From contig JAAYBS010000033.1 of assembly GCA_012718855.1 (NCBI GenBank), positions 1-33,039 on the forward strand: a DNA stretch of 33,039 nt, read 5' to 3'. Position 1 is the stretch's first letter. The number at the start of each line of letters is the position of its first letter. Below, in pieces: positions 21,670 through 30,594 of this stretch. The notes below the pieces were generated by a model. That model was not told the origin of the DNA and did not search any database. It saw only the letters and a list, made by a program, of their open reading frames with translations. The translations under genes and the position numbers were made by a program. Origin of the DNA: Syntrophomonadaceae bacterium (lineage in GTDB: Bacteria; Bacillota; Syntrophomonadia; Syntrophomonadales; Syntrophomonadaceae).

Positions 21670-22499
21670 TAATGGAGACGGGTAAAGGCTGGGCTATAAT
21701 TCTCACCGAGAATGGAGAATACCATAAAATAAAAACCAATGATTTTATGCAAGTTGGAGAACAATATCAGGAAAAATTTAGTTTGCCATTAAGCTATATA
21801 GCGGCGGCCGTTATTATTCTGGCATTGAGCCTGACTACCCTGGATTATTATTCGGTAAAAGCTTATGCTCAGGTTTCATCGCTGGCAGAACTGGGGGTAA
21901 ATCGCTGGGGAAGAGTAGTTTCAGTACAGGCAAAAAATGAAGCTGGTCAGCAGATATTGAATAAAGTTGAACTCAAAAATGATACGTTGGAAGTTGCGGT
22001 GGAAAAAATATATGCACATGACTTTAAGGATGAGCAGGATAACCAGTTACCGGTGTACAGACCAGAAATATCAGTTACCGGAGCCGATAAAAAAGAGACC
22101 AAGCTGGAAGAGAAAATGTTAAAAAAGATTAACCAGGGGTTAAAAAAGGCTGAGAAGGCCAGAAATAAAGCAGAAATCCAAGGCCTAAATGACTGTGACT
22201 ATTACGATGAAGAAGAACTTGATACCGAAAAAAAAGGTAAAGATAATAATGTCATATGGGAAGATGAAGAAATATGGGGAAATAATGATCTGGATATAGA
22301 TGATATAGATGATATAGATGATTTAGATTTTAATAAATTAAACGAAAAAATTCAGAATGAACAGGAAAAGCTGAAAGAACAAATTGAGAAAAAGCCCTAT
22401 TTCATTAATGAGGGACAAATGCTTCTGCCGCTGGAATCAAAACGGAATTTTAACAGCTATAAAAACAAATGGGATAAAGATGAGGATATAGATGACTGA
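21648..22499 (+). CDS. rsgI: RsgI-like transmembrane anti-sigma factor
   Basis: A 283-residue single-pass membrane protein. The N-terminal 45 residues match the RsgI sigma-binding domain (RKGIVMETGKGWAIILTENGEYHKI). One helix follows (about 47-66; LSYIAAAVIILALSLTTLDY). The external part has the RsgI strand pattern ELGVNRWGRVVSVQAKNEAGQ. The usual DINPS segment just before it, carrying the Asn-Pro self-cleavage site, is replaced by VSSLAE. The remaining external region is highly charged and low in complexity, with DDID repeats and an acidic end (DEDIDD); there is no carbohydrate-binding module. AAGGGGGGA lies before the ATG, inside the end of sigI, so the two are translationally coupled. Confidence 0.82.
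   Translation: MANRKGIVMETGKGWAIILTENGEYHKIKTNDFMQVGEQYQEKFSLPLSYIAAAVIILALSLTTLDYYSVKAYAQVSSLAELGVNRWGRVVSVQAKNEAGQQILNKVELKNDTLEVAVEKIYAHDFKDEQDNQLPVYRPEISVTGADKKETKLEEKMLKKINQGLKKAEKARNKAEIQGLNDCDYYDEEELDTEKKGKDNNVIWEDEEIWGNNDLDIDDIDDIDDLDFNKLNEKIQNEQEKLKEQIEKKPYFINEGQMLLPLESKRNFNSYKNKWDKDEDIDD
22293..22328 (+). repeat. Nine-base tandem repeat (GATATAGAT)n in rsgI
   Basis: Three perfect copies (22293-22319) and one imperfect copy (GATTTAGAT, 22320-22328) encode an acidic DID-type run in the external part of RsgI. Being a multiple of three, copy changes by slippage would lengthen or shorten the acidic tract without breaking the frame. Confidence 0.8.
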
Positions 22500-22537
22500 G
22501 TATTGATCCTGGGGATGTTCGAAAACCGCCGCCTTTA

Positions 22538-22566
22538 TTGACTTACTGAAATACTTATGGTAAAAT
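22538..22566 (+). promoter_or_regulatory. Sigma-A-type promoter of a mini transcription unit
   Basis: TTGACT (22538-22543) and TAAAAT (22561-22566) are exactly 17 bases apart. The predicted start is near 22573. It lies in the 321-base gap between rsgI and the next large gene. Confidence 0.6.
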
Positions 22567-22599
22567 TTTGCTCAATTTATTAAGGGGTGGTATCTTTAA

Positions 22600-22668
22600 T
22601 TGGAAGATTTGCCGGAACGAAGGGCTATAAAATATTGTGCTTTAAAAAGAAGTGACATTTATTCATGA
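22600..22668 (+). CDS. Possible 22-residue small protein
   Basis: A TTG at 22600 opens a 22-codon frame (MEDLPERRAIKYCALKRSDIYS) ending TGA at 22668, with AAGGGGTGG nine bases upstream. It lies precisely between a good promoter and a terminator hairpin. I recognise no family. The same transcript could equally be a small non-coding RNA of about 115-120 bases. Confidence 0.35.
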   Translation: MEDLPERRAIKYCALKRSDIYS

Positions 22669-22669
22669 G

Positions 22670-22690
22670 CAGATACTCATATCTGTTTTT
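22670..22690 (+). terminator. Terminator of the mini transcription unit
   Basis: CAGATA (22670-22675), loop CTCA, TATCTG (22680-22685), then TTTTTGTTT. The stem is short and AT-containing but has a good T-tract. Confidence 0.55.
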
Positions 22691-22786
22691 GTTTAGATGG
22701 CGCTTTTTTTAATCTTTAATCTATTTATAATAAGGGTAAAGGATTGGCCGTCGATACGCTAAGAACTTTATGTCAATTTTTTAAGA

Positions 22787-22792
22787 TATAAT
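22787..22792 (+). promoter_or_regulatory. Candidate -10 before the CNNM/CBS gene
   Basis: A perfect TATAAT 28 bases before the TTG start at 22821. No matching -35 is evident, so strength is uncertain. Confidence 0.4.
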
Positions 22793-22820
22793 TTCATGGA
22801 AATTTAGGAGGTTATATATT

Positions 22821-24170
22821 TTGCCTGACCCGGATCCAATATTATGGCCATTGATTTTACAATTTATATTAATCCTAATTAATGCCCTTTTTGCCGGTGC
22901 TGAAATTGCGGTTATCTCAATGAATGACAACAAACTGGCCAAACTTACAGCCATGGGCGATAAACGCGCTATGCGGCTTACGGAACTAACCGCCCAGCCG
23001 GCCCGTTTTCTATCTACTATCCAGGTCGGTATTACCCTGGCCGGATTTCTGGCCAGCGCTTTTGCGGCCAACAATTTCTCCGGAATGATGGTAGATTGGC
23101 TGGTGAGGTCAGGAGTAACTATTGAACCTGCTACGCTTGATACCATAGCGGTGGTTACGATAACTTTGATTTTATCCTATTTTACTCTGGTCTTTGGGGA
23201 ACTGGTTCCTAAACGTATAGCTATGAGAAAGGCTGAAAAACTGGCTCTGGCCATGTCGGGCCTGGTCTATTTTATTGCCAAGTTGTTTGCTCCGGTTGTC
23301 TGGCTGTTGACGGTTTCAACCAATGCCATACTTCGATTGCTGGGTTTTGATCCGCATGCTGATGATGAGGTGATTACCGAAGAGGAAATTCGTATGATGG
23401 TTGATGCCGGAAGCGAAAAAGGGGCTATAAGTTTTAACGAAAAAGATATGATCCAGAATATATTTGAGTTTAATGATAAAAATGCGGAAGATATTATGAC
23501 TCATAGGACGGAGGTATCTGTCCTGTGGATGGATGAAAGTGATGAACAATGGGAATCAACCATAACGGAAAGCAAACATTCCATTTATCCGGTATGCGAT
23601 GGCAGTACCGACAATATCATAGGAGTTTTAAAAGCCAAGGAATATTTCCGTATCAAAGACCGGACCCGGGAAAAAATTTTGGAAACTGCCGTAAAACCCG
23701 CCTGGTTTGTTCCGGAAACCGTCAGGGCCGATGTATTGTTTCGCAATATGAAGGATAGCCGCAATCATTTTGCCATTGTACTGGAAGAATACGGGGGCAT
23801 GAACGGTATAATTACGATGAATGATTTACTGGAAGAGATTGTGGGAGAACTGGACGATGATGATTCAATCCCCGAGGAACCACCCTTGATTGAACGAATT
23901 GATTCGCAAACCTGGAAAATAAAGGGGACAGCTCCTTTGGATATGGTCTCGGTACAGTTGGGCATTGTATTGCCGGAGAATGAATATGATACTTTTGGCG
24001 GATTGATATTTGGATTATTAGGCACTGTACCGGATGACGGCAGTACACCTGAGTTAGAAGAATACGGCATGAATATCAAGGTTACTGATATAAGGAATCA
24101 CCGCCTGGAAACTGCGGTGGTTTACCTCCAACCACAACCCACCGGTCGTAATACCAAAGGGGATTCCTGA
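22821..24170 (+). CDS. CNNM/CBS/CorC-domain membrane protein (hemolysin-related)
   Basis: A 449-residue inner-membrane protein of the HlyC/CorC/YtfL group. The N-terminal DUF21/CNNM domain has membrane helices (ILQFILILINALFAGAEIAV; an SxxQVGITLAG-like element at IQVGITLAGFLAS; FGELVPKRIAMRKAE). Two CBS motifs follow (EDIMTHRTEVSVL; AWFVPETVRADVL...FAIVLEEYGGMNGIITMNDLLEEIVGE). The C-terminal transporter-associated domain is GTAPLDMV...EYDTFGGLIFGLLG. The group is linked to Mg2+ or Co2+ efflux and tolerance, not to hemolysis. The start is TTG with TAGGAGGT upstream. sbcD follows after 17 bases. Confidence 0.88.
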   Translation: MPDPDPILWPLILQFILILINALFAGAEIAVISMNDNKLAKLTAMGDKRAMRLTELTAQPARFLSTIQVGITLAGFLASAFAANNFSGMMVDWLVRSGVTIEPATLDTIAVVTITLILSYFTLVFGELVPKRIAMRKAEKLALAMSGLVYFIAKLFAPVVWLLTVSTNAILRLLGFDPHADDEVITEEEIRMMVDAGSEKGAISFNEKDMIQNIFEFNDKNAEDIMTHRTEVSVLWMDESDEQWESTITESKHSIYPVCDGSTDNIIGVLKAKEYFRIKDRTREKILETAVKPAWFVPETVRADVLFRNMKDSRNHFAIVLEEYGGMNGIITMNDLLEEIVGELDDDDSIPEEPPLIERIDSQTWKIKGTAPLDMVSVQLGIVLPENEYDTFGGLIFGLLGTVPDDGSTPELEEYGMNIKVTDIRNHRLETAVVYLQPQPTGRNTKGDS

Positions 24171-24187
24171 CGCTGAATGGGAGGGGA

Positions 24188-25423
24188 ATGTTTTTGAAAA
24201 TTTTACATACCTCAGATTGGCATCTGGGGCGTTCCCTGTATGGACGTAAGCGATATGAAGAATTTGCCGGCTTTTTGGATTGGCTGGCCCATCTGCTTGA
24301 ACAGGAGCACATTGATGTATTACTGGTAGCCGGTGATATATTTGATACTACTGCTCCCAGTAACCGGGCTCAGGAGTTATATTATCAATTTTTGTGCCGG
24401 GCAGCCGAGTCGACCTGTCGTCATGTGGTAATAACAGCCGGTAATCATGATTCCCCTTCTTTTCTGAATGCTCCCCGTGAATTGTTGCGCCATTTACAGG
24501 TTTACATAGTAGGTAATACTGGAGATAGTCCGGAAGAGGAAGTTTTCCTGTTAAAGGATTCCCACGGGGAAGCGGAATTAATTGTTTGTGCAGTTCCTTA
24601 TCTGCGTGATCGGGATATTCGCAGCGTAGAGGCGGGAGAAACCCCAGAGGATAAAGAACGAAAGCTGATTGAGGGAATTCGCGGGCATTATGCCCTGGTT
24701 GCCGAGCAGGCTCAGGATATCCTGAACGGGTTGGAAAAGCCGGTTCCGGTTATAGCCATGGGGCATTTATTTGCTGCCGGAGGAAATACGGTAGAAGGTG
24801 ACGGAGTCAGGGAATTGTATGTAGGTACCCTGGCACATGTGAGAGCAGATATATTTCCAGCCGAATTTGATTATGTAGCTCTGGGACATTTACATACTGC
24901 CCAGCTGGTTGCAGGTCAGGAAAAAATTCGTTATTCAGGAACACCCCTCCCCATGAGTTTTAGCGAAGCTTCCCGGGACAAGCAGGTGATTATGATAAAT
25001 TTTAATGAGGACCAGATGGAAATTACTCCGATTCCGGTTCCTCTTTTTCAGGCTCTGCGAAGTATTCGCGGTGATTGGGAGCAGATTGAGCAGCAAATTA
25101 TTTTGCTTAAGTCCGAAGCACAGAGCGTATGGTTGGAAATTATTTATGAAGGTGCGGAAATAATAAGTGATTTGCGGGAAAAGCTGGATGAATTGGTGGC
25201 AGATACTGACCTGGAAATTCTACGCGTGAAAAATAATCGTCTATGGGAACAGGAAAAGAGCCTCCTGGGCGAGGGGGAAATGCTCAGTGAACTGGATGTT
25301 GCTGAAGTTTTTGAATTATGTTTGCAAGCCCACGATGTAGAAGCTGAGCAGCGTGAGGATTTACTAAAGTTATATAATGAAGTGGTTGATTTGTTGAATA
25401 CAGAAGACTTAAGGGCAGAATAG
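24188..25423 (+). CDS. sbcD: Exonuclease SbcD (Mre11-type nuclease)
   Basis: A 411-residue nuclease subunit of SbcCD, which opens hairpins and trims double-strand DNA ends. Metallophosphoesterase motifs in order are DWHLGR (10-15), AGDIFDT (48-54), GNHDSP, GHLFAAGG and GHLHTAQ. A C-terminal capping region and a helical tail that would dock on SbcC follow. GGAGGGG precedes the ATG. sbcC begins 13 bases after the stop. Confidence 0.95.
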   Translation: MFLKILHTSDWHLGRSLYGRKRYEEFAGFLDWLAHLLEQEHIDVLLVAGDIFDTTAPSNRAQELYYQFLCRAAESTCRHVVITAGNHDSPSFLNAPRELLRHLQVYIVGNTGDSPEEEVFLLKDSHGEAELIVCAVPYLRDRDIRSVEAGETPEDKERKLIEGIRGHYALVAEQAQDILNGLEKPVPVIAMGHLFAAGGNTVEGDGVRELYVGTLAHVRADIFPAEFDYVALGHLHTAQLVAGQEKIRYSGTPLPMSFSEASRDKQVIMINFNEDQMEITPIPVPLFQALRSIRGDWEQIEQQIILLKSEAQSVWLEIIYEGAEIISDLREKLDELVADTDLEILRVKNNRLWEQEKSLLGEGEMLSELDVAEVFELCLQAHDVEAEQREDLLKLYNEVVDLLNTEDLRAE

Positions 25424-25435
25424 GAGGGGATCAGG

Positions 25436-28400
25436 GTGAGAATTCATCAGATACGCTTTCAAAACCTGAATTCCCTCACCGGAGAGTGGAGTATAGATTT
25501 GTCTGACCCGGCTTATCTATCGGATGGCATATTTGCCATAACCGGGCCCACCGGAGCCGGTAAAACCACCATTCTGGACGCTATCTGTCTGGCCTTGTAC
25601 GGGCGTACCCCGCGTCTGGCCAGTGTAAACAGCAATAGTAATGAGATTATGTCCCGTCATACTGGCAGTTGTTATGCGGAGATCACCTTCGAGACCCGGG
25701 AAGGGCAGTATCGTTGTCACTGGAGTCAGCAACGGGCCAGAAAAAAACCGGAGGGTAATCTGCAAGCACATAAACATGAGATAGTTGATGCCCGTACCGG
25801 TCAGGTATTGGAGAATAAAATCAGGGATGTGGCCGCTCGGGTAGAAGAGATTACCGGCATGAATTTTAATCAATTTACGCGGGCAATGCTGTTGGCTCAG
25901 GGGGCTTTTGCAGCTTTTCTACAGGCCTCAGCCGATGAACGGGCCCCCATTTTAGAGTCGATAACCGGTACGGAAATTTACAGTGAAATCTCCAGGAAAG
26001 TTCATGAGAGGAGTCGGGAAGAAAAAAACCGCCTGGAAGTTCTTCAGGCAGAAACAACTGATTTGAAGCTGTTAACTGCCTCTGAAGAAGAACAGCTGCA
26101 GGAAGAATTACAACTAAAAATCACCTGTGAAAAAGAACAGCAACAACAACTTGCGACTATGCGGGAATCATTGACCTGGCTGGAAAAGCTGAATGAACTG
26201 GAAAGTGAAATTAAAATTATTGATCAGCAATGGCAGGAATATTTACAGCGACAGGCAGCATTTCAACCCGACCAGGTCCGACTGCAAAAAGCACGGCAGG
26301 CATCAGTTTTAGATGTTACCTATGCCAATCTCTCCAATGTCAGGCAATTGCAAAATGATGATATGACCAGTCTAATTAAAGTCAGGCAGGATTTGCCCGG
26401 GCTGGAGGATGCACTGCAGAAGGCAGTGCAGGCCTGGCAGGAGACCGACAGCAAGTTACAGGAATTTAAAGTTTTACGCAGGTCGGAAGGGGAAACGGCT
26501 AAAAGAGTACGGGAAATAGATTTATTAATCAGGCAGCTTCAACAGCAAATGGAAGAAATCCAGTCGGCTATTGCAGCTGATGAGTTAGAATGTTCTGATT
26601 TACAGACGAAAATAACTGAGCAGCAAAAGAACTTGCAAGATATGTTAAAAACTCTGAACGAAATTGAAAAATACCGCCTGGATAACAGTCATGATGCTGG
26701 TCTGGTTGCCAATCTGACTGGAATAACCCGTAGTTTTAATCAATTGATGGACTTAACGGCTGCATTAAAAAATAAGCAAGCCGAGTGGCAAACCAATGAA
26801 GAAGACCTGCGCCTTCTGACCATCTCCCAACAGGAAATTGCAGTTGCCTGTGAAAATAATCGTGCAACTATGGAAGAGCAGTACAGAGTGTTAAAAAATA
26901 ATCAGGATAGTTTAAATGTCAGCCTGCAAGGACACCAATTAAGCTGGTGGCATAAGAAATTAGATGATTATCGGTATGAGAAAAACAGATTGGCAGAGTT
27001 GAAACAGATTCTAACTAAAATTAGTCAGTTGGATAGTGAATTGGTAAATAACCGACGGTTGGCTGAACAACTGGAACAACAGCAGCAGCAGTTGATAACC
27101 AAAATAAAAGCAGGCGAGGAAAAAGCTGCGAACCTGGAACGGGAAGCTGCCCATCTGGAAACTCAGGCGAGGCTGCTGAATCGTATTCACAACCTGGAGG
27201 AAGAACGGAGCAGATTGGAAGATGGTAAAGCCTGCCCGTTGTGCGGGTCGACAGAACATCCCTTTGCCAGTGAAAATGTACCGCAGTTGGATGAAACTGA
27301 ACAAAGTCTGCAGGCAGCTCGACAGCTGTTGAAAAAGGTTGTTCAGGAAGTACAGCAAGAAAAAATAGAACTGGCCAAAATGAATAACCGGCTGGAACAT
27401 TCGCTTAAAGCGATGCTGGATACTGAGCAGTTCAGGCAAAATGAAACCGGGTTGCTAAATGTTGTTATGGTTGAATTAAGTCTTCAATTAAGTGAGGAGA
27501 ACACGATTGCAGAAATTGAATCATTATTACTTATAAATGAACAAAACATTAATGAATATAATGAAAAAATTATAGTTATGGAAACTTTACAGGAAGGAAT
27601 AAAGGAATTAAGTGCTGTCTATGATGAAGCCCAAGCAGTTTTCAAGCAAACGGAATCGCAGCTGCAGCAGATAAACTGGCAGCAGGAACAGGCCCGCAAG
27701 GATAATGAACGACTGCAACTGGAGTACCGGAATATAAAATCTGAAGTGCTTAATTTACAGGCGGCAGTTTTACAGGAGTTAACTCCCTATGGTATCTCTG
27801 AGCTGCCTTTGGATGGACTGCCGGAAATAATTGCTGCTTTGAGGCAACGCAAAGATTTATGGGAGTATAATCAGAGTGAGAGCTTGCGTTTGGAAAAAGA
27901 TATTAGCGCTGCCCAAAATGAACTGGATATAAAACAGTTCCGTTTACAAACTGGGGAAAATGCTGTCCAGAGTAACCAAATCAGACTGGACGGGCTCAGG
28001 GAACAATGCCAGGTGCAGCGGGAATTCCGTTTTGAGTTGTATGCTGATCGTAATCCGGACAGGGAAGAGGAGCGTCTGGACAAAGAAATAAATATAGCTG
28101 AGGATAACGTGAACCAGGCACGTGAATATATGGAAGAACTTAAACTACACTTGAATCATTTGCAGGAGCAGGAGAAAAAACTATGTGATGATGTGCAAAA
28201 ACGTTCCCTGAAATTACAGGCTAAGGAGAAGGATTTCATAGCTCGTTTACAGCAGACTGGCTTTAATGAGGAAGAAAGTTATTTGTCGGCTTGCTTACCT
28301 GAAGATGAACAGGAGTCCCTATCCCGACAAATGGAGCAATTAGAAAAGGAAAAAACCGGGTTGCAAACCCGTCTGGCTGACCGACAGGGTAAACTGCAAC

Positions 28401-29113
28401 AGGAAAAAGACAAACAGATAACCGATCAGTCGTATGAGGTTTTACAGGTTAATTTGCCCATCGCTGAACAGGAGCTAAATGATTTACAGGATAGTATCCG
28501 CGATAACCGGAGAACTTTAGAAGAAAACGACAACACCCGTAAACAAATGCAGGAGCATTTAAAAAAGATAGAAACTCAAAAAGAACAACTGCATGGTTGG
28601 CAGGTTTTACATGATTTAATTGGCTCGGCGGATGGTAAGAAATATCGCAATTTTGCTCAGGGTTTGAGCTTTGATATTATGATAAACCATGCCAATCGCC
28701 AACTGCAGAAAATGAGTGACCGTTACAGGCTGGTACGCAGCTATGACCAGAACCTGGAGTTAAATGTTATTGATCACTATCAGGCGGGAGAGATTCGCTC
28801 TACCGCTAATTTGTCCGGGGGCGAGAGTTTTCTGGTCAGTCTGGCCCTGGCCCTGGGATTGTCCAATATGGCCAGTCATAAGGTTAGTGTGGACTCATTA
28901 TTCCTGGATGAAGGATTTGGGGCTCTGGATGAAGATACTCTTGATACGGCCCTGAATACATTGGCGGGACTGCAGCAGGATGGCAAGCTGATCGGTGTAA
29001 TTTCGCATGTTCCTGCCCTGAAAGAGCGAATAAGCACTCAGATACAGGTAATATCTCAAGCTGGAGGACGCAGTATATTGCAGGGCCCGGGTGTTTTGCG
29101 GGTCAGCAGTTAA
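25436..29113 (+). CDS. sbcC: Exonuclease SbcC (Rad50-type ATPase)
   Basis: A 1225-residue SMC-like ATPase partner of SbcD. Walker A is GPTGAGKTT (37-45). Long coiled coils rich in Gln and Glu lead to the zinc hook CPLC (C600 and C603) near the exact centre. The ABC signature is LSGGESF (1126-1132) and Walker B is FLDEGFGALDE (from 1156). The length is typical. The start is GTG with AGGAGGGG upstream. The operon position after sbcD is conserved in Firmicutes. ATP-driven movement of the coils controls access of SbcD to DNA ends. Confidence 0.95.
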   Translation: MRIHQIRFQNLNSLTGEWSIDLSDPAYLSDGIFAITGPTGAGKTTILDAICLALYGRTPRLASVNSNSNEIMSRHTGSCYAEITFETREGQYRCHWSQQRARKKPEGNLQAHKHEIVDARTGQVLENKIRDVAARVEEITGMNFNQFTRAMLLAQGAFAAFLQASADERAPILESITGTEIYSEISRKVHERSREEKNRLEVLQAETTDLKLLTASEEEQLQEELQLKITCEKEQQQQLATMRESLTWLEKLNELESEIKIIDQQWQEYLQRQAAFQPDQVRLQKARQASVLDVTYANLSNVRQLQNDDMTSLIKVRQDLPGLEDALQKAVQAWQETDSKLQEFKVLRRSEGETAKRVREIDLLIRQLQQQMEEIQSAIAADELECSDLQTKITEQQKNLQDMLKTLNEIEKYRLDNSHDAGLVANLTGITRSFNQLMDLTAALKNKQAEWQTNEEDLRLLTISQQEIAVACENNRATMEEQYRVLKNNQDSLNVSLQGHQLSWWHKKLDDYRYEKNRLAELKQILTKISQLDSELVNNRRLAEQLEQQQQQLITKIKAGEEKAANLEREAAHLETQARLLNRIHNLEEERSRLEDGKACPLCGSTEHPFASENVPQLDETEQSLQAARQLLKKVVQEVQQEKIELAKMNNRLEHSLKAMLDTEQFRQNETGLLNVVMVELSLQLSEENTIAEIESLLLINEQNINEYNEKIIVMETLQEGIKELSAVYDEAQAVFKQTESQLQQINWQQEQARKDNERLQLEYRNIKSEVLNLQAAVLQELTPYGISELPLDGLPEIIAALRQRKDLWEYNQSESLRLEKDISAAQNELDIKQFRLQTGENAVQSNQIRLDGLREQCQVQREFRFELYADRNPDREEERLDKEINIAEDNVNQAREYMEELKLHLNHLQEQEKKLCDDVQKRSLKLQAKEKDFIARLQQTGFNEEESYLSACLPEDEQESLSRQMEQLEKEKTGLQTRLADRQGKLQQEKDKQITDQSYEVLQVNLPIAEQELNDLQDSIRDNRRTLEENDNTRKQMQEHLKKIETQKEQLHGWQVLHDLIGSADGKKYRNFAQGLSFDIMINHANRQLQKMSDRYRLVRSYDQNLELNVIDHYQAGEIRSTANLSGGESFLVSLALALGLSNMASHKVSVDSLFLDEGFGALDEDTLDTALNTLAGLQQDGKLIGVISHVPALKERISTQIQVISQAGGRSILQGPGVLRVSS

Positions 29114-29162
29114 AAACTGATATGCAAGGGCTGCAGATTCATACATCCCAACCAGCTTATAA

Positions 29163-29189
29163 CACCTGTTTACAATAGTATCAGGTTTT
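29163..29189 (+). terminator. Weak terminator-like hairpin after sbcC
   Basis: ACCTG (29164-29168) pairs with CAGGT (29182-29186) over a 13-base loop, followed by TTT. The stem is only five pairs, so this is tentative. Confidence 0.3.
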
Positions 29190-29265
29190 AAAGTGAAATT
29201 ATGTTACTCTTCAGGTATTATTGATGTTGTGTCCTAGATATTTTAGATACAGGAGCAATTTGTAT

Positions 29266-30594
29266 ATGGCTGACAATCGCCTGCGGTATACGGAATGGAT
29301 TTATTTATTAATTATCAGTGCAGTGGCAATTTTCCTGCGCTACTGGTTTATTATGCATATTCCCAGCGAACCGGTCTTCGATTTCAGTACTTATCAGGAA
29401 ATTGCCAGTAATATATACCATCATCGCGGGCATACTCTATTGGGTCAACCGGTTGCCTGGCAGGGAATGGCTTACCCAACTATATTAGGCTGGTTTTATA
29501 TTTTAATGGGAAATGATCAGGTGCATACCGCCCGTCTTTTTAATCTGGGCTTATCTCTACTTTCCTTGCCGCTCATATTACTGATTTTTAAAAAGCTGAG
29601 TTCAAATAAAGTGGTAGTCTATGGAGCCTATACATTGACAATATTTTTGCCCAATTATATTGCCTATACCAATGTGGTGGGAACGGAAGTATTTTTCCTG
29701 TTTTTATTTTTACTGATTCTGGTCTTGCAGCTTTATAACTTTAAAAACTGGCTGCGTTACCCCCTGTTGGGTATCGTAATTGGCATAGCCGCCCTGACCA
29801 AACCATTTTTTCTGGCATATCCACTGGTGGTCGGCTTACATATCTGGATGAAAAACCGAAATTGGAAAGAAACCGCAGTAATGCTGCTGACTATTTCGGT
29901 AGTAATGGCCACAGTAGTATTCCCCTGGACATTACGCAATTACCGTTGCTATAACGCTTTTATTCCCATATCCTATAATTCCGGTTATGTGTTGTTTATT
30001 AATAATAACAGCAATAATGTAAACGGCAGCTGGATGCCTCTGGAAGAGGTACCGGCATCGCCCTCCATTCAAAGACAAATTGAAACCCAGCTTCAGAAAA
30101 ATCAGGATAATGTCAAGCTAGCCGCACATCTGGAGAAAACCATCAAACCAGTAGCTCGAAAATGGATAATTGACCATCCGGGAGCATTTATGGAACTGGG
30201 TTTATTACGCCTGAAGCAGACTTTTTTCTCCGGGGCATGGGATATAGATGCCTGGGCAATGAATGGGATATTTATGGTTGGACAGGACTCACCGGAATTC
30301 AGAAGACATATAAATACCTTTTATGCCGGGGCAGATATATTGATTTATATACTAAGTTCAGCCGGAATAATATACCTGCTGTTAAATACCAGGAGACTGC
30401 TAAAAGCCTTATTTTCCCGTAAAATGACCTTAAAGGATGAAGTATTAATACCTTGTCTTAATACTGCTTTTTTCCTGGCGGTTTACTTTGTATTTGAGGG
30501 TCAGGCCCGTTACAATTACCCGCTGCTATTTTTATTTGCTATAAGTCTGTTTATAATTATGCATAAGACTGCAGACGGATTAAGGAGTGAATAA
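29266..30594 (+). CDS. GT-C-type membrane glycosyltransferase (ArnT/PMT-like)
   Basis: A 442-residue polytopic membrane protein with about ten hydrophobic helices. It follows the GT-C (family 39/83-like) plan: the first helix (LLIISAVAIFLRYWFI) is followed by an external loop with acidic residues (EPVFDFSTYQEIA), where the catalytic Asp/Glu normally lies. A later external region (about 245-330) includes GYVLFINNNSNN. Such enzymes use polyprenyl-phosphate sugars as donors. I chose the ATG at 29266 with AGGAG at 29251-29255; the frame extends upstream to a TTG at 29221, and a TTG at 29260 is also possible. The next gene, starting in TAATG, would make a lipid-linked sugar, which fits. Confidence 0.75.
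   Translation: MADNRLRYTEWIYLLIISAVAIFLRYWFIMHIPSEPVFDFSTYQEIASNIYHHRGHTLLGQPVAWQGMAYPTILGWFYILMGNDQVHTARLFNLGLSLLSLPLILLIFKKLSSNKVVVYGAYTLTIFLPNYIAYTNVVGTEVFFLFLFLLILVLQLYNFKNWLRYPLLGIVIGIAALTKPFFLAYPLVVGLHIWMKNRNWKETAVMLLTISVVMATVVFPWTLRNYRCYNAFIPISYNSGYVLFINNNSNNVNGSWMPLEEVPASPSIQRQIETQLQKNQDNVKLAAHLEKTIKPVARKWIIDHPGAFMELGLLRLKQTFFSGAWDIDAWAMNGIFMVGQDSPEFRRHINTFYAGADILIYILSSAGIIYLLLNTRRLLKALFSRKMTLKDEVLIPCLNTAFFLAVYFVFEGQARYNYPLLFLFAISLFIIMHKTADGLRSE

Noticed and set aside
26100-28600. Possible repeat array or low-complexity coding in sbcC
   Set aside because: The Gln/Glu-rich repeats are the ordinary coiled coil of SbcC, with the zinc hook at the centre.
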